Notes under the pieces: model-generated | Databases searched by the model: none | The model's input: only the letters and a program-made list of their open reading frames with translations | Told to the model about the DNA's origin: nothing | Assembly: GCA_051745265.1 (NCBI GenBank) | Contig: JBNJDW010000076.1 | Coordinates: forward strand, 1-8,200 | DNA: 8,200 nucleotides | Origin: JBNJDW01 sp051745265 | GTDB taxonomy: Bacteria; Pseudomonadota; Alphaproteobacteria; Micavibrionales; CSBR16-224 | Direction of reading: 5' to 3' | Translations under genes and position numbers: made by a program | Shown: one piece after another, positions 1 through 6,391 of the stretch | How the letters are laid out: each line of letters begins with the position of its first letter | How positions within the stretch are numbered: position 1 is the first letter of the stretch

Positions 1-1
1 A

Positions 2-568
2 TCGAATATTGTCGCCGGACAGGCGGCGGCCGGGTCCGGTCTGGGCGTTCAGCATATCAACAAAACCCTTGGCATTACCAAAGCCTATACCACCCGTGTC
101 GGCGAAGGCCCGTTTCCAACCGAGCTTGAGGATGATGACGGCATAAAACTGGGCGAACGGGGTCATGAATTTGGCACGACAACAGGCCGGAAACGGCGCT
201 GCGGCTGGTTTGATGCTGTTCAGACCCGCCAATCCGTTAAAACCGGCGGCATTACCGAACTTGTCATCACCAAGCTTGACGTGCTCGACAGTTTTGAAAA
301 AATAAAAATCTGCACCGCCTATGATATAGACGGCAAACATTACGAATATCTGCCGGCCCTGCCTGAGTTGCAGGCCCGGGCAACGCCGATCTATGAAACC
401 TATGAAGGCTGGCAATGCCAGACGCAGGGGATTGATGACTGGGACGACCTGCCCGAACTGGCCCAGCATTATCTGAAACGTTTATCTGAACGGGTCGGCT
501 GCCCGATCGCAGCGATTTCAACCAGTCCGGAACGTAATGATACGATTTTATTGAAAAAACCGTTTTAG
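2..568 (+). CDS. purA: Adenylosuccinate synthase, C-terminal part (5' end outside window)
   Basis: This enzyme joins IMP and aspartate using GTP to give adenylosuccinate, the first step from IMP to AMP, in the cytosol. Only the last 188 codons are present; bacterial PurA is usually about 430 residues, so a little over half lies to the left. Visible family landmarks, numbered from the first codon here, are GSGLG (11-15), the block TRVGEGPFPTEL (31-42), the substrate loop GTTTGRKRRCGWFD (58-71), the guanine-recognition motif TKLDVLD (90-96) and the C-terminal STSPERNDTIL block followed by KKPF. The reading frame is intact to the TAG stop. It converges on the minus-strand gene ending at 588, with only 19 bp between the stops and no obvious terminator hairpin. 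Identity is secure because several invariant blocks are present in the right order. Confidence 0.97.
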   Translation, partial: SNIVAGQAAAGSGLGVQHINKTLGITKAYTTRVGEGPFPTELEDDDGIKLGERGHEFGTTTGRKRRCGWFDAVQTRQSVKTGGITELVITKLDVLDSFEKIKICTAYDIDGKHYEYLPALPELQARATPIYETYEGWQCQTQGIDDWDDLPELAQHYLKRLSERVGCPIAAISTSPERNDTILLKKPF

Positions 569-587
569 GCAGAGATCACAGCAGAGA

Positions 588-1277
588 TTACATTTGTATG
601 CCGATATCTAGCGTACTGGCACGTTGCAATGTTGATTTACTGGCCCGCGATTTTTGTACCGGGCTTTTTTGCGGTTCCTTCGGCGGCACAGGTCTGGTTG
701 CCGGTGTGTTCTGCAATTTATCTTCTGGGACCGGCCGGTTTACCGGGGCCAATCCCGCGGCGCTGTAATCCGTGCATTTTGTCAGAACGGTGTCCAGAAT
801 GGCACTGAATTGCTTATAGCCCAGTTCAAGATCTTCATTCTTAGACGCAAAATCAATATGATAATCCTTCAAAACGCGTTTGAGTTCTGTAGAGGAAAAA
901 CAATACCCGGCTGCAGACTGGCGCAGCAGAGTCTCCGGCAGTTCAATATCAGATATATCCTGTGCTACAGTACCGCCCCGCTGCAACAGGGCTATGCGGC
1001 CGTCAAATATTGCGCCTTTTAAATAAGAATTAAATTTATAATAGAACTTACCGAGTTTGGTTTTTTTTGTGGCGCCGCCGATAAATCTCACCCGAAGGGT
1101 GTCCTGGCGTTTCAAATCTTTCTGCATGTTGTCTTCATATCCCGGTCGCCTTTCAGGATATATCAACGCCTCAAGATGTGCCGCAATATCGTTCCAGGAC
1201 ACAACAGACCCTGCTGGGATCGTATAGCCCTTATCAACCTTTTCAAACTGCTTATTAAAAGCTTCGCGTTGTGTCAT
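588..1277 (-). CDS. Uncharacterised protein, downstream member of a tandem paralogue pair
   Basis: I do not recognise this 229-residue protein. It is clearly a paralogue of the product of 1307-1945, which lies just upstream. Both begin MTQR-AFN-Q and share a VSWN block near residue 26, a RQDTL block near 57 and a C-terminal core: about 51 of 65 residues are identical between SSTELKRVL (from 128) and LQNTP (ending 192). After the core this copy has a proline- and lysine-rich tail (about 193-229) that the other copy lacks. No signal peptide or membrane helix is visible, so it is probably cytosolic. The ATG is preceded by AGGATGAAT, which resembles the leader of the other copy. It is 29 bp downstream of that gene and is probably cotranscribed from the promoter at 1986-2014. 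No catalytic motif is apparent, and I assign no function. Confidence 0.85.
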   Translation of the reverse strand: MTQREAFNKQFEKVDKGYTIPAGSVVSWNDIAAHLEALIYPERRPGYEDNMQKDLKRQDTLRVRFIGGATKKTKLGKFYYKFNSYLKGAIFDGRIALLQRGGTVAQDISDIELPETLLRQSAAGYCFSSTELKRVLKDYHIDFASKNEDLELGYKQFSAILDTVLTKCTDYSAAGLAPVNRPVPEDKLQNTPATRPVPPKEPQKSPVQKSRASKSTLQRASTLDIGIQM

Positions 1278-1306
1278 AATTCATCCTATATCAAATCACC
1301 GGGAGG

Positions 1307-1945
1307 TTACATGCATTCACGCATACCGCCGCCTCTAAGGTATTTTGGCTGACTGGCCTGATATCTTTGTACCGGCGTGTTTTCCAACCTATCCTGTGGA
1401 ACAGGCCTGTTGACCGGCATCACGCCCGCCGCGCTGTAATCCGTGCATTTGGTCAGGATGGTATCCAGTATTCCGCTGAATTGCTCATAGCCCTGTTGAA
1501 GGTCTTCATCTTTAGACGCAAAATCAATATGATATTCTCTTAAAACGCGCTTAAGTTCAGATGAAGACAGATAATGACCTTCTGAAGAATGATGACGCAG
1601 AGTATTCGGAAAAGCAATCTGAGACACCTTCTCTGCCGCAGAACCACCACGCTCAAACAAGCCTATGCGGCCATCAATAATTGCACATTCCAGGTAAGGG
1701 CTGAATCCTTCAAAAACCTGACCTAGTTTGGTTTTCTGATATTCAGCCGTAAAGTTAATACTAAGCGTATCCTGCCGGGCAAGATTATTTTCTTTCTTGC
1801 TTATTTTTGTTGAATTTGCGCGTTCGCTCACCAAAGATTTAAAATGCAAAGCGATCTCATTCCAGGAGACCATCGGCCCCTCTGGAATTTTATAGCCTTT
1901 ATCAATCTTTTTGACCTGATTATTAAATGCGTCGCGTTGCGTCAT
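1307..1945 (-). CDS. Uncharacterised protein, upstream member of a tandem paralogue pair
   Basis: This 212-residue protein matches no family I know. It aligns along nearly its whole length with the product of 588-1277. The N-terminal part (about 1-60) and a stretch around CAIIDGRIGLFERGG (87-101) are moderately conserved. The core from SSSELKRVL (127) through YHIDFASK, DTILTKCTDYSAAG and PVNRPVP is strongly conserved. The short tail after about 192 differs and ends in GGGMRECM. There is no signal peptide or transmembrane segment. The chosen ATG sits 95 bp from the stop of the TerB-like gene, and that gap carries an excellent promoter. A weak ribosome site (GGGATGAAT) precedes the start. Being first after the promoter, it is probably the lead gene of a two-gene unit. 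The function is unknown. Confidence 0.86.
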   Translation of the reverse strand: MTQRDAFNNQVKKIDKGYKIPEGPMVSWNEIALHFKSLVSERANSTKISKKENNLARQDTLSINFTAEYQKTKLGQVFEGFSPYLECAIIDGRIGLFERGGSAAEKVSQIAFPNTLRHHSSEGHYLSSSELKRVLREYHIDFASKDEDLQQGYEQFSGILDTILTKCTDYSAAGVMPVNRPVPQDRLENTPVQRYQASQPKYLRGGGMRECM

Positions 1946-1985
1946 GATCCATTCATCCCAAAACCAATATGTACTGATTATGGAA

Positions 1986-2014
1986 TTTATACACCCGCGG
2001 CGTTATTATGTCAA
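1986..2014 (-). promoter_or_regulatory. Sigma70-type promoter for the paralogue pair
   Basis: Read on the minus strand, a perfect -35 box TTGACA (2014-2009) is followed after exactly 17 bp by TATAAA (1991-1986), five of six matches to the -10 consensus. It lies in the gap between the TerB-like gene and the first paralogue and points toward the paralogues. Transcription would start near 1979 and give a leader of about 34 bases. The spacer contains the palindrome CCGCGG, which may be incidental. This is the strongest promoter match I saw in the window. No experimental start is known to me. Confidence 0.72.
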
Positions 2015-2040
2015 CGCAAAAGATAAGGTGAATTAACGCA

Positions 2041-2544
2041 TCACTTTTCTATTTTATCACGAATTTTATTGCTGATTGCGCCCTGGATCCGCGCATAAAG
2101 GAAAGTATTCTGCGCGAGCTCATCTTCGTACTCAACCTCTTCGAATTCTTTGGCAAAGTCTTCAAAATCCGCAGGCAGAGAGGCTGCCCGATCAGCAAGT
2201 TCAACCAGAAGCTTGCTTTCGATATCACCCAGTTCGCCATCCTCGGCGACCATGGCCTTTAACCAGAACCACTCATCTTCATCCAGCACGCCGGGTGACA
2301 GGGGATCATTGAGGACAAAGCAGATAATCGCCTCGATAAAGAATTCTTCATATTCTGCAATATTACCTGAATTCTCGCCGACATAGTCATTGATCGCGAA
2401 TAAGAATTCGGCTTCATCCTGACTGATTTCATCATCTTCAAGAAGACGGTTTTGAATCGCCTGCAGCTCTTCTGCATCGACAACACCATCATCAGCGACA
2501 TCGCGTAGCAGTTCAGGTAATGGATCATTCATGTAATCAACCAT
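2041..2544 (-). CDS. Acidic TerB-like protein with EF-hand-like motifs
   Basis: This 167-residue, strongly acidic protein resembles TerB-like (tellurite-resistance-fold) proteins, helical cytosolic proteins rich in acidic metal-binding motifs. Three segments follow the pattern acidic-G-x-hydrophobic-x-x-E: DVADDGVVDAEE (15-26), EDDEISQDEAEFL (36-48) and AEDGELGDIESKLL (100-113). The first fits a 12-residue EF-hand loop apart from Ala at the third position. The middle contains INDYV (51-55) and SPGVLDEDE (83-91), which I recall from this family. A good ribosome site (AAAGGA) lies about 7 bases before the ATG; Met5 is a less likely alternative start. The gene begins only 14 bp after the upstream 285-residue gene, so the two are probably cotranscribed. 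There are no other ter genes here, so a link to tellurite resistance is not supported. Family membership is likely, the exact role unknown. Confidence 0.82.
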   Translation of the reverse strand: MVDYMNDPLPELLRDVADDGVVDAEELQAIQNRLLEDDEISQDEAEFLFAINDYVGENSGNIAEYEEFFIEAIICFVLNDPLSPGVLDEDEWFWLKAMVAEDGELGDIESKLLVELADRAASLPADFEDFAKEFEEVEYEDELAQNTFLYARIQGAISNKIRDKIEK

Positions 2545-2558
2545 AATCAGTCCTTTCT

Positions 2559-3416
2559 TTATCCGACGACGAGGAAGTTCGGCTTCTCCGGACGGTAATT
2601 TATTTTATACAATTCTTCAATAGCGATGATCTCCCGGTTGAGGACCATCTGGCGCTCCCGGGCATCATTCATTTGCTCAACATCTTTTGAATTTTTAGAT
2701 ATTTTACCCTCAGCAAGCTCGGTCCGGCGTCTGCGCACGGTATAGCCCAGATTAATACCCTCCAGAAAAGCCGCCGCCATAATAAAGCCATGATTGATGC
2801 GATCTGTACGCGCCGCCCCCTTTTGCATGAGAAAATTAAACACCGTATCCTTGCCGTCAGACCGGTGCGAAATACCGCAACGCAGGCCTTCGGGTTTATC
2901 GACAATCAGGGCGGCAATATTGCTTTGATGGGTAATCTTGATATCGCGGCCCAGCTGTTTTAAGGCATATTCGGCGACATCCTTGGTCGTGTCGTATTCA
3001 TCGCGGGTCACCAGCGCGCATTGTTCAATAATGTCCATGAAACGCGCCTGCCGGGTCCGAAAAACAGCCTTGCCGTCAATATAAACCGCGCCCCACAGAT
3101 TATCCCGGTTATAATCCTGTTCATATGCTGACAGGGTCTGATCCCACATCCCTTTCCAGTTGGGCATGGCTTCGCGTTTTTGAAAGCTGCCGCCGCCTTT
3201 ATAAAAGTTATTGATGACCTTCGCCGCCATGCGGAGGGTCGAGTGCATGTTCTGCGCCCGCACGACTACGGTTTCACGTTCATTGGCCCGTTCAAGATCA
3301 AGAACCATGCGATTGCTGCGAATAACATTTTCGACGGCAAAGGGGTCATTCCCATCCTGCCCGAAATCGTCAAAAATGATTTTTTCCCGCACCAGGGATG
3401 TGTGAAATTCGCTCAT
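2559..3416 (-). CDS. Uncharacterised 285-residue protein
   Basis: I do not recognise this protein. It is hydrophilic and lacks a signal peptide. Visible landmarks are a glycine run FYKGGGSF (71-78), a Trp-containing stretch NWKGMWDQTLSAYEQDYN (86-103), a possible beta hairpin LWGAVYIDGKAVF (107-119), a moderately hydrophobic segment GFIMAAAFLEGINLGY (210-225), then an arginine cluster VRRRR (227-231) leading into a long charged helical region (about 232-270). The hydrophobic stretch is short and alanine/glycine-rich, so I do not call a membrane helix. An in-frame TGA lies six codons upstream of the ATG, which supports this start, although the ribosome site is poor (AGCGG). The gene sits 63 bp after the 217-residue gene and 14 bp before the TerB-like gene on the same strand, so it is probably part of one operon. 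No function can be assigned. Confidence 0.85.
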   Translation of the reverse strand: MSEFHTSLVREKIIFDDFGQDGNDPFAVENVIRSNRMVLDLERANERETVVVRAQNMHSTLRMAAKVINNFYKGGGSFQKREAMPNWKGMWDQTLSAYEQDYNRDNLWGAVYIDGKAVFRTRQARFMDIIEQCALVTRDEYDTTKDVAEYALKQLGRDIKITHQSNIAALIVDKPEGLRCGISHRSDGKDTVFNFLMQKGAARTDRINHGFIMAAAFLEGINLGYTVRRRRTELAEGKISKNSKDVEQMNDARERQMVLNREIIAIEELYKINYRPEKPNFLVVG

Positions 3417-3479
3417 AACCGGACCGCTAGTTAATCTGTATTTTCAGCATGCCATGTCCGGCAAAAAGATGCAATAAAA

Positions 3480-4133
3480 TCAGATTGCTGCTCTTAATCC
3501 CCCCATCATCATATCAACGCCGCCGTCTTTAATAATGCGCTGGTGCAGTTTTGTGATGGTTTTATAGGCATTTTTGCCTTTTTCCAGTGTCAGAGTCCGG
3601 ACATGGGCCTTATCCAATTCTTCCAGCTTGTTCAACAAATCATACAACGCCATCAGCTCGGCTTCCTGAGTATGGGCCGGTGCAATGTTTTGATTGGCAA
3701 CCTGGTTGAACTGTTTTTTACGTTTTGGATCACTGACATTTTTCATCGGCTTGCGGCCTTCAGGATAATAATCATTAACCCGGCGCGACCGGAAAGCGTA
3801 GATTTTATCATCATTTAACAATGAGTAACCTTCAACCATGGCCAGAACGGCCTGATTAAAGCTGGTTGAGATCACCGGCTCATCGGTAATGCCTTCATCC
3901 ATCAGCATCTGATCGCCGACATTCATCAGACTGTCCCAGATATACATATCAACGAAGAACCCGCCGATCAGACCAAAATCACCCCCCAGCGCCCCACCGC
4001 CGGATGCAAAATTGAACGGCACATTCAATCCGTTTTCATTCATTTTCTGAGACAGAAACTGAAGACGCTGGATCACGAAATCCTTCATCGTATCCATTTG
4101 AATTTGTTGTATATCATCCCCTGTATTACGCAT
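3480..4133 (-). CDS. Uncharacterised 217-residue protein with a glycine-rich hydrophobic segment
   Basis: This protein matches no family I know. Residues 1-35 look helical and polar. Then comes a glycine-rich segment ASGGGALGGDFGLIGGFF (43-60) running into a hydrophobic, aromatic stretch VDMYIWDSLM (61-70). A central basic patch includes SDPKRKKQF (134-142), and a leucine/charge-rich helix covers about 157-180. The C-terminus DGGVDMMMGGLRAAI again combines glycine and methionine. The glycine-rich part could contact membrane or be a flexible linker; the sequence does not decide. A strong ribosome site (AGAGGGGA) sits about 6 bases before the ATG. It is the first gene of the minus-strand block and is divergent from ubiG across 165 bp. 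Nothing downstream looks like a terminator, so it is probably cotranscribed with the next two genes. The function is unknown. Confidence 0.85.
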   Translation of the reverse strand: MRNTGDDIQQIQMDTMKDFVIQRLQFLSQKMNENGLNVPFNFASGGGALGGDFGLIGGFFVDMYIWDSLMNVGDQMLMDEGITDEPVISTSFNQAVLAMVEGYSLLNDDKIYAFRSRRVNDYYPEGRKPMKNVSDPKRKKQFNQVANQNIAPAHTQEAELMALYDLLNKLEELDKAHVRTLTLEKGKNAYKTITKLHQRIIKDGGVDMMMGGLRAAI

Positions 4134-4298
4134 TTGATATTCCCCTCTATCTGAAGCGTTGTTTAACAGAATAATCTCGAGATATGAAAAAAGAATTAAG
4201 TCAAATGCAAATTGTCATATTTTCGAAAACAAGCCTTGTAAGATGCGGGAAAGCGGCCTATTTTATTTTTTCAGAAAATCGATATATTCAGGCGAATC
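4134..4298. other. Divergent intergenic region between the unknown block and ubiG
   Basis: This AT-rich 165-bp spacer must hold the start signals for both flanking genes. For the minus strand I see a -35-like TTGACT (4204-4199) but no well-placed -10. A perfect 10-bp palindrome ATCTCGAGAT (4174-4183) could be an operator, though one palindrome of this length can arise by chance. I see no small gene or structured RNA. Confidence 0.5.
4236..4264 (+). promoter_or_regulatory. Possible sigma70 promoter for ubiG
   Basis: TTGTAA (4236-4241) and TATTTT (4259-4264) each match four of six consensus bases and are separated by 17 bp, pointing at ubiG. The leader would be about 28 bases. In AT-rich sequence such partial matches are common, so this is a tentative call. 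An alternative -35, TTGTCA at 4212-4217, has no suitable -10. Confidence 0.3.
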
Positions 4299-5033
4299 AT
4301 GACCAAAACGACATTTAATCAGGCAGAAGTTGACAATTTCGAATCTCAGGCAGATGACTGGTGGGATGAAAACGGCCCGATGAAACCGCTGCACAGGTTA
4401 GGTCCGGTGCGTATGCAGTATCTCAAACAACAGATCTGCCGGCATAATGGCCGTGACAGTGATGCGGATTTACCGTTAAAGGGGTTAAAGATTCTGGATA
4501 TAGGCTGCGGCGGCGGATTGGTGTCAGAACCTCTGGCCCGTCTGGGTGCCAGTGTAACCGGTGTTGATGCCGGTGCTAAAAACATTGAAACGGCCAAGGC
4601 CCATGCCGCCAGGAACGGACTTAAAATTAACTATAAGAATGATCTTGTCGAAAACCTTGCCACGGCAAAGACCCGATATGATGTTGTTCTGGCGCTTGAA
4701 ATCCTTGAACATGTCGAGGATACCGGATTATTTCTTGAAAGCTGCGCCGGGCTTTTAAAACCGAACGGTCTGCTGATTGTCTCGACACTTAACCGTAACC
4801 CGAAATCTTTTATGCTGGGGATTGTCGCCGCAGAATATCTGCTGCGCTGGGTGCCGCGCGGTACACATGATTGGAAAAAATTTCTTAAACCCTCTGAAAT
4901 CGCAGCGCAGCTTGAACCGTTAGGCCTAAAGCCCGCTGATATTACCGGTCTGGTCTATAACCCGGTCACCCGCGAATTTTCCCTGAGCGATACGGATATA
5001 GATGTAAATTACTTTATGGCGCTCCACCGTTGA
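4299..5033 (+). CDS. ubiG: Ubiquinone biosynthesis O-methyltransferase UbiG
   Basis: UbiG carries out both O-methylations of ubiquinone synthesis, transferring methyl groups from S-adenosylmethionine to polyprenyl-catechol and demethylubiquinol intermediates at the inner membrane face. The 244-residue length is normal for the family. The N-terminus contains the characteristic FNQAEVDNFESQADDWWDE stretch and PLHRLGPVR (29-38). Motif I is ILDIGCGGG (65-73), with the acidic ribose-binding Asp90 in TGVDAG. EILEHVED (134-141) and LKPNGLLIVSTLNR (153-166) follow. A hydrophobic/basic region, about 168-192 including EYLLRWVPRGTHDW, matches the family's proposed membrane-contact region. The C-terminus DVNYFMALHR is typical. 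The start is fixed by similarity; its ribosome site (AGGCG) is modest. It is divergent from the unknown block. No other ubi gene is nearby, so it appears to stand alone. Confidence 0.96.
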   Translation: MTKTTFNQAEVDNFESQADDWWDENGPMKPLHRLGPVRMQYLKQQICRHNGRDSDADLPLKGLKILDIGCGGGLVSEPLARLGASVTGVDAGAKNIETAKAHAARNGLKINYKNDLVENLATAKTRYDVVLALEILEHVEDTGLFLESCAGLLKPNGLLIVSTLNRNPKSFMLGIVAAEYLLRWVPRGTHDWKKFLKPSEIAAQLEPLGLKPADITGLVYNPVTREFSLSDTDIDVNYFMALHR

Positions 5034-5058
5034 CATAACAGCAGTGCTTTCGTAATAT
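5030..5058 (+). promoter_or_regulatory. Putative promoter overlapping the ubiG stop codon
   Basis: A perfect TTGACA (5030-5035) contains the TGA stop of ubiG. After 17 bp comes TAATAT (5053-5058), four of six matches to the -10 consensus. Transcription would start near 5065, about 19 bases before the first ankyrin-like gene. The gap between ubiG and that gene is only 50 bp, so readthrough from ubiG is also possible. The first nine bases TTGACATAA are identical to those of the promoter at 2014-1986. Confidence 0.5.
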
Positions 5059-5083
5059 AGCGCTAAATCAAAGCAAGGGTACT

Positions 5084-5731
5084 ATGAGCGCGCCATTAGA
5101 CTTCAAGACTGCCGCCAGACACAGCTTGCCCGGAAACGGACAAGACCGCGAAGCTGTCATCAGCCTGCTGCAAGATGCCATAGATACTGATAACATCCCG
5201 CTCCTGCACAAAATAATGAGTACCGGCCTTGACCTGAACGATCACAATCAGGCCGGCTTATGTCCGTTGACGCGCGCCTTGCAGGCCGGAAATCTGCGCG
5301 CTGCCAGCCTTCTTCTGCAAAATGGCGCTGACCCGCAAATCAGGGCTTATACCGCATTGATGGAGAATGACGACCCGGCGCCGCTTGATTTTTTACTTGA
5401 ACAGCAGCCGCCAACATTATCCACACAAAAAGATATGTTTGTTGAATGTCTGCGCCTTAAAAGCGAGCCTGCCATCACAAGATTAAAAGACCGCGGCCTG
5501 CTTGAAGCTTTAACAGATGACATCCCGTATCTTCGTCAGCAGGCCATCCCTGTCCGCTCGCAATCTATCAAAGATTTCGCCTTTTCCCTGCTAAGTGATA
5601 TTCAGCAAAACCAACAAAAACAAACGCAACAACAGCAAGCCCTGGCAAAAGAACAGCGAACAGCAAAACTGCTCGCCCGCAGCGCGGCACAAAGCCCTGT
5701 TCGCCTTCGCCATAAAAAGAGGACGCCATGA
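5084..5731 (+). CDS. Ankyrin-repeat-like protein, first of a coupled paralogue pair
   Basis: This 215-residue protein carries degenerate ankyrin repeats, helix-pair modules that usually bind other proteins. Repeat-like units run from about 26 to 54 (ISLLQDAIDTDN... to DLND), 57 to 87 (ending LLLQNGADPQ, the clearest match) and, more weakly, 88 to 108. The rest of the N-terminal two thirds is helical. A glutamine-rich stretch follows (about 174-185), and the tail is basic (SPVRLRHKKRTP). There is no signal peptide or membrane segment, so it is probably cytosolic. The start is supported by AAGGG four bases before the ATG. Its stop overlaps the start of the next gene as ATGA, and the two proteins are homologous. 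With few repeats it cannot be assigned a partner. Codon use does not look foreign by eye. Confidence 0.86.
   Translation: MSAPLDFKTAARHSLPGNGQDREAVISLLQDAIDTDNIPLLHKIMSTGLDLNDHNQAGLCPLTRALQAGNLRAASLLLQNGADPQIRAYTALMENDDPAPLDFLLEQQPPTLSTQKDMFVECLRLKSEPAITRLKDRGLLEALTDDIPYLRQQAIPVRSQSIKDFAFSLLSDIQQNQQKQTQQQQALAKEQRTAKLLARSAAQSPVRLRHKKRTP
5718..5723 (+). promoter_or_regulatory. Ribosome binding site inside the preceding gene
   Basis: AGAGGA lies four bases before the ATG at 5728 and within the last codons of the upstream ankyrin-like gene. It fixes the start of the second gene and supports coupled translation through the ATGA overlap. Confidence 0.65.
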
Positions 5732-6387
5732 AACAACAAAACGAATATCTTACCCCGTGCACTTTACAGGATTTTAATGGCAATCCGCTTTTTACCATTG
5801 ATTACAAAAAGGCAGGCCCGCTATTGAAACAGGCGATCGATAACCACAATCATGATAAAATCGCTGAAATGGCCAAAGACGATGTCGATCTGAACGCCAT
5901 TGACAAGCTGGGTTTTAACCCGATCCTGCACGCTCTGGAAACCCGCAAAATGGACTGCATTGAAACGCTGTTGTTCTTTAACGCTAACCCCAATGCCGGT
6001 CAGGGGGCAGCCTTTGTCTATACAGCGCAGCAGGATAACTGCGTTGCCCTTAAAGCCTTTTGTCAGGACCATAGCCCCGAAAAAGACACCCGCGATGAAA
6101 TGCTCAGAACAGCCATCCGTCAGGAAAACCGCGCTTATCTGGAAATGATGTCGCTGTTGGGATTGATGTCTGACCTGACCGGCAAAACCGCACGTCAGGA
6201 ATTGTCAGATCTTGCCAAAGGCCATGATCTGGATGATTTTGTTCATGATCTTTTGAATAAAGCGAACAGAAATCAATTCAGCCGTGATTTATCGGCCAAC
6301 AAAGCCGATATTACCGAATATGTCTTAAAGGTCGAAAACAAGCCCAGATTAAAATCGCGCCGGTCCAAAACACCGCCAAAACCGTGA
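5728..6387 (+). CDS. Ankyrin-repeat-like protein, second of a coupled paralogue pair
   Basis: This 219-residue protein is a diverged copy of its upstream neighbour. Shared features in the same order are LLKQAID (32-38, against LLQDAID), DLNAIDKLGFNP (54-65, against DLNDHNQAGLCP), HAL and LLFFNANPN (81-89, against LLLQNGADPQ). These are ankyrin-repeat positions; a third weak unit spans about 91-115. The C-terminal half is helical (LSDLAKGHDLDDFVHDLL, 159-176), and the protein ends with a lysine/arginine/proline tail (KPRLKSRRSKTPPKP). The neighbour's glutamine run is absent. Translation starts in the ATGA overlap behind a strong AGAGGA, so the pair should be made together and may form a complex, which is inference. 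It converges on gloB with four bases between the stops. The molecular role is unknown. Confidence 0.86.
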   Translation: MKQQNEYLTPCTLQDFNGNPLFTIDYKKAGPLLKQAIDNHNHDKIAEMAKDDVDLNAIDKLGFNPILHALETRKMDCIETLLFFNANPNAGQGAAFVYTAQQDNCVALKAFCQDHSPEKDTRDEMLRTAIRQENRAYLEMMSLLGLMSDLTGKTARQELSDLAKGHDLDDFVHDLLNKANRNQFSRDLSANKADITEYVLKVENKPRLKSRRSKTPPKP

Positions 6388-6391
6388 TCTT

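Noticed and set aside
569..588. GCAGAGAT direct repeat between the purA and paralogue stops
   Set aside because: Two 8-base copies 12 bases apart are easily explained by chance and form no hairpin.
654..1022. 122-codon plus-strand open frame
   Set aside because: It is opposite the 588-1277 gene, whose paralogue shows conserved protein sequence on the minus strand; the plus-strand translation resembles nothing.
2049..2528. Additional minus- and plus-strand frames over the TerB-like gene
   Set aside because: They are out-of-frame shadows; the acidic motif pattern and the ribosome site support the 2041-2544 frame.
3419..3461. Inverted repeat CCGGAC/GTCCGG as a terminator between two unknown genes
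   Set aside because: The stem is only 6 bp with a 31-base loop and no following T run.
588..4133. Defence island or prophage interpretation
   Set aside because: No nuclease, helicase, integrase, toxin, capsid or other hallmark domain is visible, and base composition resembles the flanking core genes by eye.
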